Shown one piece after another: positions 17,986-27,801 of a stretch of DNA of 64,000 nucleotides. Each line of letters starts with the position of its first letter. Within the stretch, counting starts at the first letter, position 1. The position numbers and the translations under genes are program-made. The notes under the pieces were generated by a model. It was not told the DNA's origin and did no database searches. It was given only the letters and a program-made list of their open reading frames with translations. The stretch comes from CAVVTR01 sp963751245 (GTDB lineage: Bacteria > Acidobacteriota > Thermoanaerobaculia > Thermoanaerobaculales > Thermoanaerobaculaceae), in the NCBI GenBank assembly GCA_963751245.1, contig CAVVTR010000012.1:1-64000 (forward strand), read 5' to 3'.

Positions 17986-18330
17986 TCAGCGGCCCCGACT
18001 CCGGCACGCCTCGCAGGGACACGCCGCTCTGAGGTCGACGAGGTGGTAGATGCCGTGGTCGTGGCCGTCGCCCCAGGTGACCTTGAGGCCGTAGTTTCCC
18101 ACCAGCGCGACCGCCACGGGATGGAACGACTCCGGACGCAGGGGGCGCGCCGCCGGCGGGGTCGCGCGCCCGAAGAGGTGCTGCTCCCCCCGGCACTCGG
18201 CACAGGTGCAACCGCGCCTGAGGGCCTCGCCCGGGTAGTACGACTCGTGGCCGTCCCGCCAGACCACCACGACCTCGTCGCCGACGACCATGGTGTCGCG
18301 GACCCGTGTCTCGGGCTCGGAAGAAGCCAT
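17986..18330 (-). CDS. DUF971 domain protein
   Basis: 114 residues. VVGDEVVVVWRDGHESYYPGEALR and FHPVAVALVGNYGLKVTWGDGHDHGIYHLVDLR are the core of the DUF971 (gamma-butyrobetaine hydroxylase N-terminal-like) family; bacterial members occur near Fe-S assembly genes. Two cysteine groups, CTCAEC in the first third and CPCEAC at the end, suggest a metal or cluster site. The ATG is at 18330. It converges with the sugar-transferase gene and diverges from thiamine pyrophosphokinase. Function unknown. Confidence 0.85.
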   Translation of the reverse strand: MASSEPETRVRDTMVVGDEVVVVWRDGHESYYPGEALRRGCTCAECRGEQHLFGRATPPAARPLRPESFHPVAVALVGNYGLKVTWGDGHDHGIYHLVDLRAACPCEACRSRGR

Positions 18331-18441
18331 ACATGCCTCCACGGGGCGGCCGATCCGCTGCGCCCCCCGCTCCGGCCGCCCGGACGGGCCGCCGCAGGGG
18401 CGGCGCCCCGGGGCGGGCCGGGTCAAGTGTACGATGCTCCC

Positions 18442-19083
18442 GTGAGCGACGTGGTGATCGTGGCGGGCGCGCCTTGGCGGTGGAACGAGGCGTTCGTGCG
18501 GCTGGTGCGGCGGGCCGGCACCGTCCTCGCCGCCGACGGAGGCGCCAACCACCTGGCCCGGATCGGCGTCCGCCCCGACGCTGTCGTCGGTGACCTGGAC
18601 TCCATCCGGCCCGAGGTGCGGGCCTGGGTCGGGGACGGCCGGCTCGTCCCGCACGAGGACCAGGAGCACACCGACCTCCACAAGACGCTGCTCTACGCCT
18701 TCGACCGGGCGGGAGCGACGGTGGTGCGGATCCTCGCGGCCACCGGCGGCGGGCTCGACCACGCCGTCGAGAACCTCGGCCTGCTGGCGCGCTGGGCGCG
18801 GCGCGGGGAGATCGAGGCCTGGGACTCGGACGGCCGCATCCTTCCCGTCACCTCGAGGACGAGCCTCACCGCCCGGCCCGGCGGGAGGATCTCGCTGTTG
18901 CCGGTGGGACGTTGCGCGGCGGTGTGGACGGAGGGGCTGCGCTGGCGCCTGGACGGCGAGCCCCTGGATCTGCTCGAGCGGACCGGCGTGTCCAACGAGG
19001 CGGTGGCGGCCCGGGTCGAGGTGCGGGTGGAGGGCGGTTGCCTGTTGGTGTTCCAGCACGGCGAGCTTCCCCCGCCGTGCTGA
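18442..19083 (+). CDS. Thiamine pyrophosphokinase family protein
   Basis: 213 residues. ADGGANHLARIGVRPDAVVGDLDSI and EDQEHTDLHKTLLYAFDRAG match the thiamine diphosphokinase catalytic region (DGG...GDxDS...DxxxTD); ATGGGLDHAVENL is the second substrate loop. The product would be thiamine diphosphate, made in the cytoplasm. The GTG at 18442 sits 6 bases after TACGAT with no Shine-Dalgarno site, so the message is probably leaderless. Some members use other substrates, so the exact reaction is inferred. Confidence 0.85.
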   Translation: MSDVVIVAGAPWRWNEAFVRLVRRAGTVLAADGGANHLARIGVRPDAVVGDLDSIRPEVRAWVGDGRLVPHEDQEHTDLHKTLLYAFDRAGATVVRILAATGGGLDHAVENLGLLARWARRGEIEAWDSDGRILPVTSRTSLTARPGGRISLLPVGRCAAVWTEGLRWRLDGEPLDLLERTGVSNEAVAARVEVRVEGGCLLVFQHGELPPPC

Positions 19084-19141
19084 CCGGGGCACGAGCCGCG
19101 GGCCGGGACCTCCCCCGCGGTGGGTCGGGCTAGAATTCCCC

Positions 19142-20101
19142 GTGCAGTTCCGAATGGCAGGGTCCCCGCGGCTGCTCCAGGCCTTCTACCGGGTCTACTT
19201 CCGGTTCTGCATCCCCACCCTGGCGTGGGCCTCCACCTGGTGGCCGCTGGGGCTCATGTACTGGATGGCCCGCCGGTTGGTGATCACACCCTTCGTCCTG
19301 GTGCGGCCCAAGTACATGAGGGTGGTGAGGGAGAACACGGCCCGCATCCTGTCGCTGCCCGAGGGGCACCGGGAGGTGCGGCGCGTCTCCTGGCAGATGA
19401 TGTTCGAGCACGCCTACCACTGGATCGACTTCTTCCGCTACTCCCAGCTGCCCGTCGAGCGCCTGGAGGCCAACATCGCCTCGGTGAACGGCGAGGAGGG
19501 CTTCCTCGCGGCCCGCCGCTCGGGGCGCGGCACCCTGCTGCTCACGGCGCACATGGGCAACCCCGAGGTGGCGGCGGTGGGGCTGGGCCGGCACCTGGAG
19601 CCGATGCACGTGCTCTACTGGCGGGACCGCTTCGCCACCGCAGAGGAGTTCCGCACCCGCATGCGGCTGCGCGGCAACGTCCACGGCATTCCGGTGGACG
19701 GCTCGCCGCTGTCGGTGGTCCCGGCGCTGCGGGTGCTGCGCGAGGGGGGCATCCTGGCGGTGCACGGAGACCGCGACATTCGCGGCAACGGACTGCCGGC
19801 GGTCTTCTTCGGACGGACCGCCGTGTTCCCGCAGGGCCCGTTCCTGCTCGCGGCCCGCAGCGGCGCCGTCGTCGTGCCCTGTTTCTTCCTCCTCGGCCGG
19901 GACCGCCGCTTCCACCTCGTCTACGAGGAGCCGTTCGAGGTCGGAGCGGGCGATCCCGAGGCGTCGGCCCGGCAGGCCCTCGAGCGCTGGGTCGGCCTGC
20001 TCGAGAGGCGCGTGCGGGAACACCCGGAGCAGTGGTACTGCTTCTACCCGTTCTGGGAACCGCTCGTCGGGGGACCCGACGGCGCCCCGGCGAAGGCCTG
20101 A
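19142..20101 (+). CDS. Lysophospholipid/lipid A-type acyltransferase
   Basis: 319 residues, LpxL/HtrB-like family. The catalytic HxxxxD region is unusual: LLLTAHMGNPEVAAVG has the His of the NHxGN-type box used by LpxL relatives, and a later GDRDIRGNGLPAVFFGRTAVF is the family's glycine-rich substrate loop. An N-terminal amphipathic or hydrophobic segment (IPTLAWASTWWPLGLMYWMARR) attaches it to the inner membrane. The GTG at 19142 lies 5 bases after TAGAAT, suggesting leaderless translation; an in-frame ATG is at 19154. It acylates a lipid A precursor or a related lipid; the acceptor is not determined. Confidence 0.85.
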   Translation: MQFRMAGSPRLLQAFYRVYFRFCIPTLAWASTWWPLGLMYWMARRLVITPFVLVRPKYMRVVRENTARILSLPEGHREVRRVSWQMMFEHAYHWIDFFRYSQLPVERLEANIASVNGEEGFLAARRSGRGTLLLTAHMGNPEVAAVGLGRHLEPMHVLYWRDRFATAEEFRTRMRLRGNVHGIPVDGSPLSVVPALRVLREGGILAVHGDRDIRGNGLPAVFFGRTAVFPQGPFLLAARSGAVVVPCFFLLGRDRRFHLVYEEPFEVGAGDPEASARQALERWVGLLERRVREHPEQWYCFYPFWEPLVGGPDGAPAKA

Positions 20102-20141
20102 GGCAAGAGCGGTGCGCTGTGCTCGGGGGCGATGCCGGAAG

Positions 20142-20215
20142 TGGCTGGGGAGCAGGGATTCGAACCCCGATACCGCGGTCCAGAGCCGCGTGTCCTGCCG
20201 TTGGACGACTCCCCA
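20142..20215 (-). tRNA. tRNA-Gln (CTG)
   Basis: A complete cloverleaf on the minus strand: acceptor TGGGGAG/CTCCCCA, D-arm GTCCAACGGCAGGAC, anticodon stem GCGG/CCGC with loop CTCTGGA (anticodon CTG), T-arm CGGGGTTCGAATCCCTG, discriminator G and encoded CCA (20142-20144). It lies divergently beside the genes for GluRS and GlnRS. Confidence 0.97.
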
Positions 20216-20230
20216 GCACGGCGGGCCCCT

Positions 20231-20258
20231 ATTCTAGGCGACCCGGCGCCGGTGTCAA
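20231..20258 (-). promoter_or_regulatory. Promoter of tRNA-Gln
   Basis: On the minus strand TTGACA (20253-20258), a 16-base spacer and TAGAAT (20231-20236), 15 bases before the tRNA. Same form as the tRNA-Val/Asp promoter. Confidence 0.75.
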
Positions 20259-20318
20259 CCGCGGCCGGACCGGGGACTGATAGACTCTCGCACGCAGGGG
20301 AGGCAGCAGGGACCGACC

Positions 20319-21779
20319 ATGGCCGAGACCGTCCGCACCAGGATCGCACCGAGCCCCACCGGCGACCCCCACGTGGGGACCGCCTACGTGGCTCTGTTCA
20401 ACTACGCTCTCGCCCGCCGGCACGGGGGTTCCTTCGTGCTGCGTATCGAGGACACCGACCGCGAGCGCTCCAACCCCGCCAGCGAGCGCATGATCTTCGA
20501 CTCGCTGCGGTGGCTCGGCCTGAGCTGGGACGAAGGTCCCGACGTGGGCGGCCCCCGGGGCCCCTACCGGCAGAGCGAGCGCAGCGCCATCTACCGCGAG
20601 CACGTTGAGGCCCTGGTGGAGAGAGGCGGCGCGTACCCTTGCTTCTGCACCCGGGAACGCCTGGACTCGCTGCGCGAGGAGCAGCGGCGGCAGAAGGCCA
20701 GCGTCATGGGGTACGACGGGCACTGTCGCGCGATTTCGCGGGAGGAAGCGGCACGGCGCCGTGCCGCCGGGGAGCCCCACGTCATCCGCCTCGCCATGCC
20801 CAAGGAGGGCGACACGGTGGTCCACGACCTCCTGCGGGGCGAGATCCGCTTCGACAACACCCTGGTGGACGACCAGGTTCTGCTCAAGAGCGACGGCTTC
20901 CCCACCTACCACCTGGCCAACGTGGTGGACGACCACCTCATGGGCATCACCCACGTGGTCCGCGCCGAGGAGTGGATCTCGTCGCTGCCCAAGCACGTGC
21001 GCCTCTACGAGGCGTTCGGCTGGGAGCTCCCGGTCTTCTGCCACCTGCCGCTGCTGCGCAACGCCGACCGTTCGAAGATCTCCAAGCGCAAGAACCCGGT
21101 GAGCCTCAACTACTACCGGCGGGCGGGATTCCTCCCCGAGGCGATGCTGAACTACCTGGCGCTCATGGGCTGGATCATGCCCGACGGGGTCACCGAGGAG
21201 TTCACCCTCGACGAGTTCATCGCCAGCTTCACGCTGGAGCGCATCACCCTGGGCGGTCCGGTGTTCGACCTCGAGAAGCTGACCTGGCTCAACGGCAAGT
21301 ACATCCGCGCCCTGGCCGACGAGGACCTGCTCGCCCGCCTGCGCTCCGGTCCCTTCTCCGACGACCACCTCCGGAAGGTCATCTCCCTCGTCCACGAGCG
21401 CATCGACCGCCTCGAGGACTTCGTCGCCTACGGCGGCTTCTTCTTCACCGGCGAGGTCGACTACGACGACGCGGCCCGGACGAAGCTGGTGGCCAAGAAG
21501 CGCACGCCGGCGGAGACCGCGGCGATGCTGGAGGCGGTCCTCGAGGAGCGGCTGGATCCCCTGCTGGAGTGGACCGCCGCGGGGCTCGAGTCGGCCCTCC
21601 GGGCCCACGCCGAGGCGGCGGGCTGGAAGGCCGGCGACCTCTTCATGCCGGTCCGCGTGGCGGTGACGGGAAAGGCCACGACACCGCCGCTGTTCGAGAC
21701 CATGGAGGTGCTGGGCAAGGAGCTGTGTCGCCGGCGCCTCCGCCGTGCCGCGGAGTTGCTGCGGCATCTGGAGGGCTGA
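20319..21779 (+). CDS. gltX: Glutamyl-tRNA synthetase
   Basis: 486 residues, usual length. Class I signatures: PSPTGDPHVGTAYVALFN (HIGH box, HVGT) and SKISKRKNP (KMSKS box). LRIEDTDRERSNPASERMI and HLMGITHVVRAEEWISSLPKH are GluRS-specific. The ATG at 20319 has a GGGGAGG upstream. It charges tRNA-Glu with glutamate; because a separate GlnRS follows, it is likely the discriminating form. First gene of a gltX-glnS pair. Confidence 0.96.
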   Translation: MAETVRTRIAPSPTGDPHVGTAYVALFNYALARRHGGSFVLRIEDTDRERSNPASERMIFDSLRWLGLSWDEGPDVGGPRGPYRQSERSAIYREHVEALVERGGAYPCFCTRERLDSLREEQRRQKASVMGYDGHCRAISREEAARRRAAGEPHVIRLAMPKEGDTVVHDLLRGEIRFDNTLVDDQVLLKSDGFPTYHLANVVDDHLMGITHVVRAEEWISSLPKHVRLYEAFGWELPVFCHLPLLRNADRSKISKRKNPVSLNYYRRAGFLPEAMLNYLALMGWIMPDGVTEEFTLDEFIASFTLERITLGGPVFDLEKLTWLNGKYIRALADEDLLARLRSGPFSDDHLRKVISLVHERIDRLEDFVAYGGFFFTGEVDYDDAARTKLVAKKRTPAETAAMLEAVLEERLDPLLEWTAAGLESALRAHAEAAGWKAGDLFMPVRVAVTGKATTPPLFETMEVLGKELCRRRLRRAAELLRHLEG

Positions 21780-21874
21780 GCGCACCGCCTCTTCCGGGGA
21801 GACGGCCCGAGCGGTGCTACCATTTCGCCACGACCCGGCACGGCCGGGCCTGTTTCGTTCAGGAGCCGAGAGCC

Positions 21875-23590
<1,716 letters not shown>

Positions 23591-23839
23591 AGGGTCCGGA
23601 ATCCGGCGGCGCGCCGGTCGAGGCGGAACCGCCCGTCCGTGGTTCGTGATGCCGGCGGATGACGAGGGCCCGGCGCCCGGTCCACACCCCGGCGCACGTA
23701 CGTCAATGCGTCTTCGGAGGGAGCAGCCCCGGACGGCGGTGATGCCTCCCCGTCGCCGGCTCCGGAGTCCGGGGAGGTCGCCCGCGAGCGGACGTGCGGG
23801 GCGCTTTGCCGTGAGGTCGACCGGGCCGGCCGCGGAGGA

Positions 23840-24463
23840 TCAGGGAGCGGGACGCCGAAGGTGGCCCTGGGTCGGCTCGGCCTGCGGCTCCGGAGCGACG
23901 GTGACGGCGATCTTGTCGACGAGAAAGCCCGTGGCGGAGCCGGGCTGCTCCGGGATCTCCATCCGCACCCGGTCGAAGGGCTCCTCCGCACTGAGCGTGA
24001 GCGTCCCCACCGGCATCGTGTCGCCGGCGTACGTACCGTGCACGCTGGCCGAGCCGATGCGCGCGCCCGTGTCGGAGGCGTAGGCGGTCAGACGGACCGT
24101 TGTCGGGACCTCGGTCTGCTGGAGGTCGGTGGTCGCGAACATCACCGTGATCGAGGACAGGGGCCGGCTGAACGCCATGTCGAGCGGGGAGGCGGTCCTC
24201 GTGTTGGGATAGAGGTAGAGCCCCGAGAAGCGGAAGAGCCGGAAGCCGGTGGTGACGTCGCTCTGCAGCGAGAACCCGCCCGGTACCGGTGAGCTGAGGC
24301 GGACGGTGACGTCCTGGGAGGTCAGCACGAGGGGCAGGCCGTGGCCGGACTGCGGGCCCGACGGGTCGGTGTCGAAGTCGAAGATCGCAGACTGTGCCGT
24401 GCACGGACCCGGGAGGCAGCTCGCGGCGGCGGCGAGGAGCAGGGTGGCGAGCTTCGCTGTCAT
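23840..24463 (-). CDS. Secreted hypothetical protein (paralogue of 38826-39449)
   Basis: 207 residues with a signal peptide (LATLLLAAAASCLPGPCTAQ). The mature part opens AIFDFDTDPSGPQ and contains PLSSITVMFATTDLQQTEVPTTVRLTAY, HGTYAGDTMPVGTLTLS and GFLVDKIAVTVAPEPQ, a beta-rich region resembling secreted lectin- or PEP-CTERM-type jelly-roll proteins but without a recognisable sorting tail. It is clearly related to the protein at 38826-39449, at the other end of the metal island. Role unknown; the location suggests a periplasmic or surface function linked to metal handling. The ATG at 24463 is set by the signal peptide. Confidence 0.75.
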   Translation of the reverse strand: MTAKLATLLLAAAASCLPGPCTAQSAIFDFDTDPSGPQSGHGLPLVLTSQDVTVRLSSPVPGGFSLQSDVTTGFRLFRFSGLYLYPNTRTASPLDMAFSRPLSSITVMFATTDLQQTEVPTTVRLTAYASDTGARIGSASVHGTYAGDTMPVGTLTLSAEEPFDRVRMEIPEQPGSATGFLVDKIAVTVAPEPQAEPTQGHLRRPAP

Positions 24464-24536
24464 GACATCAACCCCCTCGAACGCCCCAGCATACACCCTC
24501 ACCCCGGGGGTGCCCGGAGGGCCGGGGAGTGCGCGT

Positions 24537-27500
24537 CTACACGGTGTGGCGCGCCTCCCGGCGGAGCTGGGACCGCCTCCACAGCAGGTAGATCGGAGGG
24601 TAGACGAGGAGCTCGAGCAGGAACGAGGTGCCGAGCCCTCCGACCATCGGGGCCGCGACGCGCTTCATCATGTCGGCCCCCGCCCCCACCGACCACATGA
24701 TCGGCATCAGGCCGAGGAAGCTCGCCGTCACCGTCATGAGCTTGGGGCGCAGGCGCTTGACCGCTCCATGGACCACCGCCTCCTCGAGCTCCGCGTCGTT
24801 GCCCAGGCGGCCGGCCTGGCGGGCATCGGCGAAGGAGAGGTCGAGGAAGAGCAGCATGAACACGCCGGTCTCGGCGTCCAGTCCCATGAGGGCGATCATG
24901 CCGACCCAGGCCGCGACGGAGACGTGGTACCCGAGCGCCCACATGAGGGCGACGGCGCCGACGAGGGAGAAGGGCACGGCCAGCAGGACGATGCCCGCCT
25001 TCACCAGCGACTTCGTGTTGATGATGAGGAGGATGAGGATCACCCCGAGGGTGACCGGGAGGACCATCTTGAGCCGCTGCCGCACCCGGACCATGTTCTC
25101 CCACTGGCCGCTCCACAGCAGGGTGGTGCCGGGCGGCAGCGCCACCTTCTCCGCCACGATCCGGCGGGCCTCGGCGACGTAGGAACCGATGTCCCGTCCG
25201 GACACGTCGGCGTAGACGTACCCGGCAAGCATGCCGTTCTCGTCGCGGATCATGGACGGTCCGGAGGCGAGCTTGATCGTCGCGAGCTCGCGGATGGGGA
25301 GCTCGACGCCTCCCGGAGCCCTGACCAGGATCCGGCCGAGCGCCTCGAGGTCCGCACGCTCGTCGCGCGCGTAGCGGAGGTTGACCGTGTAGCGCTCGCG
25401 CTTCTCGACCGTGGTGGTGAGCGTCTCACCGCCGAGCGCCGCCTGCAGCACGCCCTGGACGTCCTGGATCGACAGCCCCCAGCGCGCCAGCGCGTCGCGG
25501 TTCGGCACGAAGTCGATGAACGATCCGCCCACCGTGCGTTCGGCGAAGGCGCCGCGTGTTCCGGGGACCGTCTTGAGGGCACCCTCTACGGCGACCGCGA
25601 CCCGCTCGATGTCGGCGAGGTCGGCCCCGAGCACCTTGATGCCCACGGGCGTCCTCACGCCCGTGGACAGCATATCGATCCGCCCCCTGATCGGCATCGT
25701 CCAGGCGTTGCTGTTCCCCGGGATCTGCATCGCGGCGTCCATCTCCGCGACGAGCTCCTCGGCGGAGATCCGGTCGGGCCAGAACTTCCGGAGGACGGCC
25801 CGCAGCGGCCGCGGCGCCCAGGAGGAGTACCAGCGCTTCTTCGGCCGCCACCGGTCGTGAGGCTTGAGGATGACGGTGGTCTCCATCATCGACAGCGGTG
25901 CCGGGTCGGTGGCGGTGTCGGCCCGTCCGGACTTGCCGAACACCGACTCCACCTCGGGGAAGGAGCGGAGGATCCGGTCCTCGACCAGGAGCAGCCTCTG
26001 CGCCTCCGTGGTCGAGATCCCCGGCATCGTGGTCGGCATGAAGAGGATCGAGCCCTCGTCCAGCGGCGGCATGAACTCGCTGCCGAGCCCGAGATAGACG
26101 GGAACAGCGGCGACGACGGTGAGGGCGCTGGCGGCGATGACCCGCTTCGGGTGGCGCAGCACCCAACGGCACGGTCCCTCGTAGAGCCGGATCAGAAACC
26201 GGGAGACGGGGTGCCCGCTCTCCGGGCGGTAGCGCCCGACGAGCAGCGCAGAACCGAGACGGGACAGCCACCGGGGCCGGAAGGCGAAGGGGTCCGCGCG
26301 GGTGAAGAGCATCCGGACCGCGGGGTCCAGCGTGATGACCAGCAGCGCGGCCATGGCCATGGTCAACGTCTTGGTCGTGGCCAGCGGCCTGAACAGGCGC
26401 CCCTCCTGGTCGACCAGCGCGAAGACCGGGAGGAAGGCCACCGCGATCACGGCGAGGGAGAAGAACACCGACGGTCCGACCTCGAGCATGGCGCCGAGCC
26501 GGACCCGGTGGAAGCTGCCCGGCCGACCGGCGCTCTGCCACGCCTCGAGGCGCGTGTAGGCGTTCTCCATCTCGACGATCGCACCGTCCACCAGCACCCC
26601 GATGGAGATGGCGATCCCCGCCAGGCTCATGATGTTCGACGTGATCCCCAGCGCCGCCATCGGCACGAACGCCAGGAGCACGGCGACGGGGATCGTCATG
26701 ATGGGCACGAACGCGGACGGGAAGTGCCAGAGGAAGAGAAGGATCACGAGGCTCACGATGAGCATCTCGAGGACCAGCGCCTCGGTCAGGTTGGCGATGG
26801 AGCGCCGGATCAGGTCGGAGCGGTCGTAGGTGGTGACCAGCTCGACGCCGGGCGGCAGCGAGCGCCGGAGGTCCTCCAGGCGGCTGCGCACGCGCTCGAT
26901 GACCGCGAGGGCGTTCTCGCCGTGGCGCATGACCACGATCCCGCCCACCGTCTCCCCCTCGCCGTCGAGGTCGGCGAGGCCGCGCCGGATCTGGGGCCCC
27001 AGCTGGATCGTGGCGATGTCGCCGAGGACCAGCGGCACGCCTCTTCCGTTGGTCCGCACGACCACCTTGGCGAGGTCGTCGGTCGACGTGACGTAGCCGC
27101 GCCCCCGGACCATGTACTCGCGTCCGTTCCACTCGACGAGCCGGCCGCCGGTCTCGCCGTTCGACCGCCGGATGGCCCGGCTGAGGTCGTCCAGAGACAG
27201 ATCGAGCGCCTGCAGCCGCGCGGGCTCCACGGTGACCTGGTACTGCTTCTGGAAGCCGCCGACGGTGGCCACCTCGGCGACACCGGGCACGCTGAGCAGC
27301 GAGTACTTGAGGTGAAAGTCCTGGAGCGTGCGGAGCTCGGCCAGCGAGTGCTTCCCGGTCCGGTCGCGGAGGGCGTACTGGAAGACCCAGCCGACCCCGG
27401 TGGCGTCAGGGCCGATCTCGGGCCGCACCCCGTCGGGGAGGGTGCCCTCCACCTTGGCGAGGAGCTCCACCACGCGGCTGCGGGCCCAGTACATGTCCGT

Positions 27501-27797
27501 GCCGTCCTTGAAGATGACGTACACGAAGGAATAGCCGAAGTCCGACAGGCCGCGCACGGCCTTCACCTTTGGCGCGCCCAGGAGGGCGGTGACGATGGGG
27601 TAGGTGACCTGGTCCTCGATGAGGTCCGGGCTGCGGTCCCAGCGCGAGTAGACGATCACCTGCGTGTCCGAGAGGTCGGGGATGGCGTCGAGAGGGATCG
27701 TGCGGAGGGTGCCGACGGCGAACACCACCGCCGCCGTGGCCGCGGCGATGATGATCAGGGGGTTGTGGGCGGAGAAGGTGATGATGCGTCGGATCAT
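24537..27797 (-). CDS. cusA: CusA/CzcA-family RND metal efflux pump
   Basis: 1086 residues, a full-length heavy-metal RND transporter with twelve membrane helices and two large periplasmic loops. PNPLI-type start (IRRIITFSAHNPLIIIAA), DTQVIVYSRWDRSPDLIEDQVTYPI, and DGAIVEMENAYTRLE in the helix carrying proton-relay acids. FMPTTMPGISTTEAQRLL and IRGRIDMLSTGVRTPVGIKV match CusA, which exports Cu(I)/Ag(I), more closely than CzcA. The ATG at 27797 lies 4 bases after the stop of the adaptor gene. No TolC-like outer-membrane partner is in the window. Confidence 0.93.
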   Translation of the reverse strand: MIRRIITFSAHNPLIIIAAATAAVVFAVGTLRTIPLDAIPDLSDTQVIVYSRWDRSPDLIEDQVTYPIVTALLGAPKVKAVRGLSDFGYSFVYVIFKDGTDMYWARSRVVELLAKVEGTLPDGVRPEIGPDATGVGWVFQYALRDRTGKHSLAELRTLQDFHLKYSLLSVPGVAEVATVGGFQKQYQVTVEPARLQALDLSLDDLSRAIRRSNGETGGRLVEWNGREYMVRGRGYVTSTDDLAKVVVRTNGRGVPLVLGDIATIQLGPQIRRGLADLDGEGETVGGIVVMRHGENALAVIERVRSRLEDLRRSLPPGVELVTTYDRSDLIRRSIANLTEALVLEMLIVSLVILLFLWHFPSAFVPIMTIPVAVLLAFVPMAALGITSNIMSLAGIAISIGVLVDGAIVEMENAYTRLEAWQSAGRPGSFHRVRLGAMLEVGPSVFFSLAVIAVAFLPVFALVDQEGRLFRPLATTKTLTMAMAALLVITLDPAVRMLFTRADPFAFRPRWLSRLGSALLVGRYRPESGHPVSRFLIRLYEGPCRWVLRHPKRVIAASALTVVAAVPVYLGLGSEFMPPLDEGSILFMPTTMPGISTTEAQRLLLVEDRILRSFPEVESVFGKSGRADTATDPAPLSMMETTVILKPHDRWRPKKRWYSSWAPRPLRAVLRKFWPDRISAEELVAEMDAAMQIPGNSNAWTMPIRGRIDMLSTGVRTPVGIKVLGADLADIERVAVAVEGALKTVPGTRGAFAERTVGGSFIDFVPNRDALARWGLSIQDVQGVLQAALGGETLTTTVEKRERYTVNLRYARDERADLEALGRILVRAPGGVELPIRELATIKLASGPSMIRDENGMLAGYVYADVSGRDIGSYVAEARRIVAEKVALPPGTTLLWSGQWENMVRVRQRLKMVLPVTLGVILILLIINTKSLVKAGIVLLAVPFSLVGAVALMWALGYHVSVAAWVGMIALMGLDAETGVFMLLFLDLSFADARQAGRLGNDAELEEAVVHGAVKRLRPKLMTVTASFLGLMPIMWSVGAGADMMKRVAAPMVGGLGTSFLLELLVYPPIYLLWRRSQLRREARHTV

Positions 27798-27801
27798 CGG
27801 T

